DNA from: Anaerolineaceae bacterium
Lineage (GTDB): Bacteria > Chloroflexota > Anaerolineae > Anaerolineales > Anaerolineaceae
DNA length: 7,973 nt
Assembly (NCBI GenBank): GCA_003446605.1
Contig: DMDF01000001.1
Span: forward strand, 1-7,973
Direction: 5' to 3'
A program made the translations under genes and the position numbers. Positions 1 through 5,471 of the stretch are shown in pieces. Positions within the stretch are counted from its first letter, which is position 1; each line of letters begins with the position of its first letter. The notes below the pieces were generated by a model, which did no database searches, had not been told where the DNA came from, and saw only the letters and a list, made by a program, of their open reading frames with translations.

Positions 1-45
1 AAATGCTCAGACATGCTTCTATTTTAATGGATAAGCGCTGAATTT

Positions 46-78
46 AAACAAAAACGGGATGGAATTTTCCATCCCGTT
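46..78 (-). terminator. Rho-independent terminator of rpmI-rplT
   Basis: A perfect 10-bp inverted repeat (AACGGGATGG at 53-62, CCATCCCGTT at 69-78) has a 6-nt loop. Read on the minus strand it begins 25 nt after the rplT stop codon and is followed at once by a T-rich tract (TTTTTGTTT). A GC-rich stem, a short loop and a U tract are the classical intrinsic terminator. It closes the ribosomal protein unit. I see nothing else in positions 1-45. Confidence 0.92.
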
Positions 79-102
79 GGCTTATTTAAAGGAGATCGTT
101 CT

Positions 103-456
103 TTATATGGCTGATTTTGCTTTTTCAACAACAGCCGCGAATGCTTGCGGGTCACGTACTGCCAGATCAGCCAGCATCTTGCGATTGAGCGTGATATCGG
201 CTTGTTTGAGGGCATAGATGAAACGGCTGTAAGATAATCCATGCATGCGGGCAGCAGCGTTAATACGTGTGATCCATAATTTACGCAGGTCGCGTTTGCG
301 CACCCGGCGATCGCGATACGCATACCACAGACTTTTAAGCATGGCTTCGTTCGCACGCCGATAGAGGCGAGAGCGGGTACCGAACTGACCTTTCGTAATT
401 TTCAGTACTTTTTTATGTCGCAGATAGCGATTGGGTCCACCTTTTACACGAGTCAT
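103..456 (-). CDS. rplT: 50S ribosomal protein L20
   Basis: This 117-residue basic protein binds 23S rRNA and is needed early in assembly of the large ribosomal subunit. The whole chain matches the L20 family, with the N-terminal TRVKGG...R..HKKVLK.TKG..G.RS.L.R.A.EA pattern, the YRDR..RKRD.R.LWI.RINAA.R central block, and the LNRK.LADLA..D..AF C-terminal helix. Length is normal (family about 115-120). ATG at 454-456 is chosen because AAGGAG lies just upstream with good spacing; a GTG six bases further upstream lies inside the SD and cannot be the start. The gene follows rpmI after 83 nt and precedes a strong terminator. In other bacteria L20 represses its own operon; the spacer upstream contains an inverted repeat that could serve this role, but no recognised L20 leader is evident. 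Confidence 0.98.
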   Translation of the reverse strand: MTRVKGGPNRYLRHKKVLKITKGQFGTRSRLYRRANEAMLKSLWYAYRDRRVRKRDLRKLWITRINAAARMHGLSYSRFIYALKQADITLNRKMLADLAVRDPQAFAAVVEKAKSAI

Positions 457-500
457 TATCACTCCTTTGCGAACCCCAGGGCGTCGGTTGAAAACCAGTT

Positions 501-539
501 GTAAACACCCAGCAGCCGCAAATAATTCTTATTGTTTAC
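501..539 (-). promoter_or_regulatory. Inverted repeat in the rpmI-rplT spacer
   Basis: GTAAACA at 501-507 and TGTTTAC at 533-539 are perfect 7-bp arms 25 nt apart. A nested five-bp arm pair (AATAA at 521-525, TTATT at 529-533) overlaps the outer stem, so the two would compete. The outer stem begins directly after the rpmI stop codon. It could be an mRNA processing, stabilising or translational control structure for rplT. It lacks a U tract, so it is not an intrinsic terminator. No function is proven. Confidence 0.35.
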
Positions 540-773
540 CTATTTCTTGTCCATATAGGGCGCAAGTCTCTTGACGCGTTTCTGAATGCTTTTGCCTTCC
601 ACCGGGATCATCTCGGCGAATTGGGCTTTGGTACGTTCAGATCTGTTACGGCGAAGATGGCTTTTTCCGCCTTTGGTGCGCATAAGTTTACCAGAGCCGG
701 TAGCCCGGAATCTCTTGGATGTTGCTTTATGCGTCTTCATCTTATATTTTGTGTTTTTAGCTTTTCGCGGCAC
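540..773 (-). CDS. rpmI: 50S ribosomal protein L35 (GTG start, extended N-terminus)
   Basis: This small basic protein of the large ribosomal subunit shows the L35 hallmark KMKTHKATSKRFRATGSGKLMR near the N-terminus, followed by the KGGKSHLRRNRS and KRVKRLAPY blocks. The chain has 77 residues against 64-66 in most bacteria; the surplus is a lysine-rich extension before MKTHK, which begins at residue 12. The GTG at 771-773 is chosen because AAGGAG sits 7 nt upstream of it, while the internal ATG at residue 12 has no SD and a TTG further upstream lies before the SD. The usual neighbour infC is missing upstream; a strong promoter lies about 50-80 nt before the start instead. rplT follows. Stop codon is TAG. 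Confidence 0.96.
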   Translation of the reverse strand: MPRKAKNTKYKMKTHKATSKRFRATGSGKLMRTKGGKSHLRRNRSERTKAQFAEMIPVEGKSIQKRVKRLAPYMDKK

Positions 774-826
774 AGCTATACTCCTTAAAATCAAATAGAA
801 AATCCTTTAAATAAGGGCAAGCGTCC

Positions 827-855
827 ATTATACTGGAAAAAATCAGTTTTGCCAA
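827..855 (-). promoter_or_regulatory. Sigma-70-type promoter for rpmI-rplT
   Basis: On the minus strand a -35 box TTGGCA (fwd 850-855) and a perfect -10 box TATAAT (fwd 827-832) are separated by exactly 17 bp. The stretch upstream of the -35 box is very AT-rich, which could act as an UP element. Transcription would start near position 819-821, giving a leader of about 47 nt before the rpmI GTG codon. That leader is too short to hold infC or an elaborate attenuator. The match to consensus is strong; use in vivo is inferred. Confidence 0.85.
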
Positions 856-891
856 TAAAAAATGACAAAATGACAAAAAATATCATGTCAT
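856..891 (-). terminator. Possible weak terminator / repeat upstream of rpmI promoter
   Basis: Read on the minus strand, ATGACA (fwd 886-891) can pair with TGTCAT (fwd 870-875) around a 10-nt loop, followed by a T-rich stretch (fwd 856-869). This could weakly terminate transcripts coming from the transaldolase gene. The stem is only 6 bp and AT-rich, so efficiency is doubtful. The same stretch contains a tandem octamer, AATGACAA at 861-868 and 869-876, directly above the -35 box, which could equally be a protein-binding site. Confidence 0.3.
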
Positions 892-998
892 GCTAGCAGT
901 GAAGAATCTGTCACCCCCGAAGTACGCACAACGAGAAGGTCTCACAGGGTAGATCGTTGCGACCTGCTGACCAATTGCTATCACCAGCGCTCAAGATG

Positions 999-2099
999 TC
1001 ATTGCTTCCATTGATATCCCAAATCCGGATTGGGTAGCATGAAATCTCGAATCAATGCGACCAGGTCGTGGAATGAAGCAATAAAAGCACGTAGTGTGCG
1101 CACTGAGGCACCATATGTATCAAATTCCGCCAGGCTCAAACCGTTCGGTTCATAAGCTCGCCGGAAATCGGGAAAATGAGCTTGTAATGTCTGAATAATG
1201 GCAGGATCAACGGGTGTGTTGATACGCGGTTCCACTGGAATTCCAGATTCATTGAAAAGGACCTGCCAATGATGAGGAATGGTCAATACCACATCGCCGC
1301 CCACGAACTCTGTCCAGTGTAAATGATGGCGGTAGGCTGCTGATAACAGACGAGTCCGGTAGCCTCGTTCTTGATACAATGCGTATGCCCGTTTGAAAAC
1401 GGAAATCCCTGCCCAGGCAGTCACTCCTGGCTCGACCAGAATTCCATCCCGTTTGGTTAGTACCTGCAACCAATCATCCGTCCGCCCTACCATGATGGTG
1501 CATACGGGGTGCATGTTCCTGGTATCTTTTCCATCAGCTTCTCGTCTGGCAAGCCCGCGTTCCACCGCCTCAGCGACTGCCAGAGCCTGTGGTACGGTAA
1601 AGCTGACAGTAGCATTGATATTTACACCAGAATAGGTGGTTTCTTCGATCGCTTCTACTCCTGCTTGTGTTACAGGGATCTTTACCTGCATATTGGGTGC
1701 AAGAGAATCAAAATGCATAGCCTGTTCCACGATGGCAGCCGAATTGCGATAAAACTGCGGATTGGTTTGGATCGAGATACGACCTTTTTCCCCATTGGTG
1801 CTCTCGAAAATTGGATATAAAAGTTCGGAACCTTTAACTGCCATTTCTTCGATCAATTTCCAGGCTATTTCTTCTTCTGACGATTCCGAGTTTTCGTTTA
1901 TTAATTGGTGAATGCGTGTTTCCCATAACGGCATTTCCTTTTTTAACACGTTAAGGACGATGGTGGGATTGGTGGTGGCTCCAACTGCTCCCCGTTCGAT
2001 GGCATAGGTTAATTCTTCAACGGAACACGAATCGTTCCAATAATCGGTACAGGTGGAGGAAACCATTTTATGTAGAGCCGTCGATGCTTGGCTATTCAT
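999..2099 (-). CDS. Transaldolase-family protein (class I, Schiff-base aldolase fold)
   Basis: This 366-residue cytosolic protein belongs to the transaldolase family, whose members form a Schiff base between a lysine and a keto-sugar. Visible landmarks are an N-terminal Asp (D23) before the GATTNPTIV motif (residues 40-48; N44), the VKIPVT block with the expected Schiff-base lysine K140, NINATVSF (160-167; T164), VGRTDDW (204-210; R206), and the C-terminal barrel strand SAAYRHHLHWTEFVGGDVVLTIP. The Ser of the usual ISPFVGR motif of enterobacterial transaldolase is not kept, so the substrate may differ from sedoheptulose-7-phosphate. The start at ATG 2097-2099 has GAGAGG five to six nt upstream; a GTG 11 codons earlier lacks a clear SD. 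It lies 72 nt after the amidohydrolase and is probably co-transcribed with it. The exact reaction is unknown. Confidence 0.85.
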   Translation of the reverse strand: MNSQASTALHKMVSSTCTDYWNDSCSVEELTYAIERGAVGATTNPTIVLNVLKKEMPLWETRIHQLINENSESSEEEIAWKLIEEMAVKGSELLYPIFESTNGEKGRISIQTNPQFYRNSAAIVEQAMHFDSLAPNMQVKIPVTQAGVEAIEETTYSGVNINATVSFTVPQALAVAEAVERGLARREADGKDTRNMHPVCTIMVGRTDDWLQVLTKRDGILVEPGVTAWAGISVFKRAYALYQERGYRTRLLSAAYRHHLHWTEFVGGDVVLTIPHHWQVLFNESGIPVEPRINTPVDPAIIQTLQAHFPDFRRAYEPNGLSLAEFDTYGASVRTLRAFIASFHDLVALIRDFMLPNPDLGYQWKQ

Positions 2100-2171
2100 A
2101 TCAACCTCTCTTTCAATTTTCTGTAATTTCACGCCAGGCTGGTAAACATGGATTATTCCGCTAGCCGGGTA

Positions 2172-3617
2172 TTATCTTTCATTCCCATTCAGATTTACTT
2201 CCTGCTGGGCGATCTCACGCCAATATGCGCCATGGTTTGGCCAGGGTGCTGCCAAAAGATCGCGTGTTTCCTGCCCTGCGACTTTTATCAGATCTTGCCT
2301 GGCAGAGAAAGCATCTTCTAAAATCCTTTTCTCATGCATGGTCTTCAGTTCTCGATTTTCCATGACAACTTGCCCATCGATGATGGAATGGATCACATCT
2401 GAACCGTGCGCAGAATAAACGAGCTTGGGTGCAAAGCGTCCATCTGCCAAAAGGTGAGCTTGATTGAAATCCACAGCAATAAGGTCAGCCTGCTTGCCCA
2501 CTTCCAGAGAGCCCACTTGTTTTTGCAATCCCAAGGCTCGTGCTCCATCCATGGTCATCATTGTTAGGATTTGCTCTGCTGTGATCGCTTCCCCATCTAA
2601 ATGCGTGGCTTTTTGCAACATAGCTGCGGCTCGCCCAACTTCCCAGAGATCATAGGTATAACTGGCGGCTCCATCGGTGCCCAAACCAACCGGAATCCCA
2701 CGTTCCAGCATTTGTGCTACAGGCGCGATACCATAACCCAGATAGGCATTTGCCATTGGGCAATGGATCACTTTACTGCCTGTTTCCGCCAGGATCTCGA
2801 TCTCGTGATTGGAAAGCCAGACAGCATGAAAAAAGACACCGCGTGGACCAGTAAGACCGATGGTATGTAGATGTTCCAGATCACGTTCACCAAATTTACG
2901 TTGGGTGTAAGCATTGATCTCGATCCATCCTGCCACATGGGTCGATACATTAATATCTAATTCTCTTGATAAGTCGCGCGTTTTTAACATTAACTCTTCG
3001 CTAATATCTTCCGTTGAACCTGGACCCAGCGCCATAGTCGTTCTACGTTTCCCATGCCATTCCTGATAATACTTTTGAACCTCTTGGATTAATTGTTCAT
3101 CCGTCTTGATCATAGTCATGTACTCAGACTCGATTCGCTCTCCAGCAAAGGTCTGATCCAGCAGACCATACACCATCTGTGCCCGCATGCCTGCTTTATC
3201 GAAAGCGTCTGTAACCTCATAAATATTTCTCAGGTCGGTGTGCATATACCAGTGGTCAGAAATGGTAGTCGTGCCGGTTTTAATCATCTCCATCGCTGCT
3301 AATTCGGCTGAAATTCGTGCATGTTTCGGGCTCATCTTCGAAACAATCGGAAACAGAAATCGCCAATTCCAGGGGTCAAAATGCATGTCGTAACCAATGC
3401 CCTCGATCAAGGATTGGTAGACATGCGAATGCCCATTGATCAGCCCTGGCAAGATGACACAATTCTTTGCGTCAATTACTTTTCGTGCTGTCAATCCTAA
3501 ATTGTTTCCAATTTGAACGATCTTCCCCTGATCAATTCCAACTTCTCCATCAAGGATCACCCGATGGCTATCATCCATGGTGATAACTGCCAGTGCTTTT
3601 ACTAAAAGATCGATCAT
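2172..3617 (-). CDS. TRZ/ATZ-family metal-dependent amidohydrolase (cytosine/SAH deaminase-like)
   Basis: This 481-residue cytosolic enzyme belongs to the amidohydrolase superfamily (COG0402-type: MTA/SAH deaminases, guanine and 8-oxoguanine deaminases, triazine hydrolases), which removes amino or other leaving groups from heterocycles. A small beta domain (about 1-58 and 367-420) flanks a TIM barrel. Metal ligands are visible: H63 and H65 in NGHSH, H227 in THVAG, and D315 in GLGTDGAAS; H264 (FFHAVWL) matches the second active-site His. HCPMANAYLGYGIAPV (285-300) is also typical. Unlike deaminases, the residue three after H227 is Gly230 and not Glu, so simple deamination is uncertain. ATG at 3615-3617 is preferred, with GAGGTG about 6-8 nt upstream; a GTG three codons earlier overlaps that SD. 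It is downstream of the ECF importer and may process its substrate. Confidence 0.9.
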   Translation of the reverse strand: MIDLLVKALAVITMDDSHRVILDGEVGIDQGKIVQIGNNLGLTARKVIDAKNCVILPGLINGHSHVYQSLIEGIGYDMHFDPWNWRFLFPIVSKMSPKHARISAELAAMEMIKTGTTTISDHWYMHTDLRNIYEVTDAFDKAGMRAQMVYGLLDQTFAGERIESEYMTMIKTDEQLIQEVQKYYQEWHGKRRTTMALGPGSTEDISEELMLKTRDLSRELDINVSTHVAGWIEINAYTQRKFGERDLEHLHTIGLTGPRGVFFHAVWLSNHEIEILAETGSKVIHCPMANAYLGYGIAPVAQMLERGIPVGLGTDGAASYTYDLWEVGRAAAMLQKATHLDGEAITAEQILTMMTMDGARALGLQKQVGSLEVGKQADLIAVDFNQAHLLADGRFAPKLVYSAHGSDVIHSIIDGQVVMENRELKTMHEKRILEDAFSARQDLIKVAGQETRDLLAAPWPNHGAYWREIAQQEVNLNGNER

Positions 3618-3670
3618 TTTCTTCACCTCAATACATTTGCTGATTTACTTTAATAATCTAACTATTCAAC

Positions 3671-3712
3671 TTATGAGATATTAACAATACTCGATGTAGC
3701 TATAACTCATAA
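3671..3712. promoter_or_regulatory. Operator-like inverted repeat upstream of the amidohydrolase
   Basis: TTATGAGATA (3671-3680) and TAACTCATAA (3703-3712) are inverted copies matching at 9 of 10 positions. Their centres are 32 bp apart, about three helical turns, so both would face the same side of the DNA. The pair lies 54-95 bp upstream of the amidohydrolase start codon, where a dimeric regulator would be expected to act. No regulator gene is in the window, so its identity is unknown. Confidence 0.4.
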
Positions 3713-3719
3713 TTAAGCC

Positions 3720-3749
3720 GGGTCATACCTAATAAAGTTTTGTTGACCC
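3720..3749. repeat. GGGTCA / TGACCC inverted repeat
   Basis: GGGTCA at 3720-3725 and TGACCC at 3744-3749 form perfect 6-bp arms 18 bp apart, just upstream of the TTATGAG dyad. It could be a second regulator site or a weak RNA stem. The arms are short enough that chance is possible. Confidence 0.25.
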
Positions 3750-3805
3750 ATGATCATTACCTATATATCTTGCGTTGTTTCCATGTTGGAAAGGTCTCTA
3801 GTGGG

Positions 3806-3839
3806 TTCCGGAAGAGCATAATGATACGCTCTTCCGGAA
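3806..3839. repeat. Perfect 12-bp hairpin downstream of the S-component gene
   Basis: TTCCGGAAGAGC (3806-3817) and GCTCTTCCGGAA (3828-3839) are perfect arms around a 10-nt loop, about 98 nt after the S-component stop codon on the minus strand. Neither side has a T tract, so it is not a standard intrinsic terminator. It may stabilise the 3' end of the ECF mRNA, pause polymerase, or be a DNA dyad; TTCCGGAA within each arm is itself palindromic. Confidence 0.65.
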
Positions 3840-3936
3840 TGACAAATTACCTGTCTGTTCCATTGCTCTTCCCTCTTCTAATGAATTTGAATATACTCAA
3901 TAATGAGATGAAAACTGGAAGAGCGGATAAATCGGA

Positions 3937-4536
3937 TTATTGTTCTTCTTCCTCCTCTTCTTCTTTATCTGCCTCAAGACGATCACGCCAATAGAGACCG
4001 CGTTTCTGGACTCGATTGAATAACCAGCCTGAAACAATAGGCGCCAGGATCAAGTTTGGTGGAATATCGCAAATTAAAACGCTTGAGAATAGTGTCATGA
4101 ATGGGGCAAAACCCATCAGTGCCATCCAACCACCCACAAAGAGAGCACAAATGATGGTGCCGACAATACCACCCCACAGCATGATCGCTTTTTTGTTGAG
4201 CGGGTGAGATACGAGCAAGCCGGGAATGAATGCCATTGCAAAATTCCCTAACGCGCCCCCAACGCCACCGATCCCGAACCAACCTGCAAGAATATCGGAG
4301 ATAAAGGTGTTTCCAATAAGGGCAGCCAAACCGCCTACCCAAGGTCCAAACAGAACGCCCCAAAGCACTGCAATGAAAGCAAATGGTCGTAATGTAATAA
4401 AGCCAATTGCCAGGCTCATGGTTGAAAAGGAACCAAGACCGTATAAAACAGCGCCAATGATAGTTAATGCAATCTCGAGCGTTCCAAATTTTTGCTTCCA
4501 AATGATTTTCTTGGGAAATATCCAATCGCTTTTCAT
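3937..4536 (-). CDS. ECF transporter S component (substrate-binding membrane protein)
   Basis: This 199-residue integral membrane protein is the likely substrate-specific subunit of the ECF importer encoded just upstream. It is mostly hydrophobic, with about five or six membrane segments (roughly residues 18-40, 44-66, 68-84, 96-111, 116-142 and 147-174). The LRPFAFIAVLWGVLFGPWVGGLAALIGN stretch (49-76) and DIPPN (157-161) resemble the LRP...FGP..G and D.PPN signatures of S components. The substrate cannot be named: no known family such as BioY, ThiT or RibU is clearly matched. The ATG at 4534-4536 has AGGAGG exactly 7 nt upstream; a GTG 27 codons earlier would precede that SD and make a non-membrane leader. 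The C-terminus ends in an acidic run of seven Glu. It follows ecfT after 102 nt. Confidence 0.85.
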   Translation of the reverse strand: MKSDWIFPKKIIWKQKFGTLEIALTIIGAVLYGLGSFSTMSLAIGFITLRPFAFIAVLWGVLFGPWVGGLAALIGNTFISDILAGWFGIGGVGGALGNFAMAFIPGLLVSHPLNKKAIMLWGGIVGTIICALFVGGWMALMGFAPFMTLFSSVLICDIPPNLILAPIVSGWLFNRVQKRGLYWRDRLEADKEEEEEEEQ

Positions 4537-4577
4537 ATAGCATCCTCCTAGAATTGATTGATCAAACAAACCTGGAC

Positions 4578-4640
4578 GAACAAGCCGATACAAAATCTGA
4601 TAAGCACCTCCTTCCACTCCTGTCAGGTCGACGCTCGTTC
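4578..4640 (-). promoter_or_regulatory. Stem enclosing a spare Shine-Dalgarno between ecfT and the S-component gene
   Basis: On the minus strand GAACGAGC (fwd 4633-4640), overlapping the ecfT stop, can pair with GCTTGTTC (fwd 4578-4585) through 8 bp including one G-U. The 47-nt loop carries a perfect SD, AAGGAGG (fwd 4607-4613), with no well-spaced start codon after it. The real SD of the S-component gene is further on at 4544-4549. The structure may influence coupling or relative yield of the S subunit, or be incidental. Confidence 0.3.
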
Positions 4641-5469
4641 ATAAGAAAATGTCCACTTTCCCCCAGTTGAGGGAATTAAGAACAACACATACAACGATCG
4701 CTACCGCACCCAGGAAGATAAAAAATAGATCCCTTATCGTAAAAGGATAATGTTTGTAAAATGTGCGTGATTTGTTATTGGTATCAAAAGCTTTAAGCTC
4801 CAGTGAAATGGCAATATTCTGTGCCTTTCGCAGCATACTATCAATTAATGGAATGGCAACCGGAACATACTTCTTTAGTCTTTCCATGACGCTACCTGTG
4901 TCCATGTCCATGGCACGGGATTTGAATGATTCGATGATGTTAAAATAGTCGCCGCCCAATTCTGGTAAGAATTTGAATGAGCTCATGACCATTAACGGAT
5001 ACATATATGAAATATGCAATTTGTTTTGCATAAATTCCCCTAGAGATGAGGCTAGGTCCATCAGATCGGTGGTCATGACAAAAAAAGTACAAGCAGTGAG
5101 AGATAACACAATCCGTAATCCCATCGCTAGCGCGTAGATAAAACCTTCCAGGCTGAAGTGAAGAAATGACCAATTGAATAAATAGTGCTGGTCAGGTGTG
5201 GCGGCATAGAAGAAAGGCCAGAGTATGACGATAAAACCGATCATGACCGGGTATGTGACGATCAAGAATTTATACATTTGTTTGGCGATCCCTGATTGAA
5301 ATGCCATTACCCAGATGCAAACAGTCATTATGATCAAGGCAAAGGGATTGGTGATCATGATGGGAACAATGATCATACAAACCCACCAAATCAGTTTTGC
5401 GGTAGGATTCACGGAATGAAACCATGATTCCCGTTTTCCCATTTCAAGCATTTGCAATACAAAAGCCAT
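4639..5469 (-). CDS. ecfT: ECF transporter T component (EcfT-like coupling protein)
   Basis: This 276-residue membrane protein is expected to couple ATP hydrolysis in the two ATPases to toppling of the S component. Hydrophobic segments lie near residues 24-56, 67-89, 108-132, 152-168 and 246-266, with a long amphipathic cytoplasmic region (about 175-235) between the last two, as in EcfT. The two short coupling motifs, usually Ala-Arg-Gly-like, appear as SRAMD (184-188) and LKAFD (225-229); both are altered from consensus. Length fits the family (about 250-280). ATG at 5467-5469 has GGAGG 5 nt upstream, and only 2 nt separate it from the preceding ATPase stop, so translation is probably coupled. 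Position between ATPase and S-component genes supports the call. Confidence 0.88.
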   Translation of the reverse strand: MAFVLQMLEMGKRESWFHSVNPTAKLIWWVCMIIVPIMITNPFALIIMTVCIWVMAFQSGIAKQMYKFLIVTYPVMIGFIVILWPFFYAATPDQHYLFNWSFLHFSLEGFIYALAMGLRIVLSLTACTFFVMTTDLMDLASSLGEFMQNKLHISYMYPLMVMSSFKFLPELGGDYFNIIESFKSRAMDMDTGSVMERLKKYVPVAIPLIDSMLRKAQNIAISLELKAFDTNNKSRTFYKHYPFTIRDLFFIFLGAVAIVVCVVLNSLNWGKVDIFL

Positions 5470-5471
5470 TT

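Larger units (their letters stand above)
3618..3936. other. 319-nt non-coding spacer between the ECF genes and the amidohydrolase gene
   Basis: No convincing ORF or RNA gene is seen. The spacer is AT-rich and holds several dyads, listed separately: a 12-bp hairpin (3806-3839), repeated GGAAGAGC/GCTCTTCC octamers (3810-3924), a GGGTCA/TGACCC pair (3720-3749) and a TTATGAG/CTCATAA pair (3671-3712). It most likely contains the 3' end of the ECF transcript and the promoter of the amidohydrolase unit. I could not pick a promoter with near-consensus -35 and -10 boxes, so it may need an activator or be weak. Confidence 0.7.

Noticed and set aside
904..958. Interleaved short complements in the transaldolase-rpmI spacer (CAACGA/TCGTTG and AGGTC/GACCT)
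   Set aside because: The arms are 5-6 bp, far apart and mutually exclusive, so they are within what chance allows.
1509..1820. Plus-strand open frame of 103 codons
   Set aside because: It lies fully antisense to the transaldolase-family gene, which has clear family motifs in its own frame.
3806..3839. 12-bp hairpin as a rho-independent terminator
   Set aside because: No T tract follows on either strand; kept only as a hairpin of unknown role.
3618..3936. Riboswitch controlling the amidohydrolase unit
   Set aside because: I looked for a conserved aptamer core or an aptamer-plus-terminator layout and saw none; only simple dyads are present.
3740..3994. Plus-strand open frame of 84 codons in the spacer
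   Set aside because: No SD is visible, it runs into the antisense of the S-component gene, and its Ser-rich tail is only the complement of the Glu run.
3983..4543. Minus-strand open frame of 186 codons overlapping the S component
   Set aside because: It is a frame-shifted shadow rich in Trp, Cys and His, while the other frame gives a coherent membrane protein with a perfect SD.
4537..4617. GTG start that would extend the S component by 27 residues
   Set aside because: The extension would include the AGGAGG that is ideally placed for ATG 4536, and the added residues are not membrane-like.
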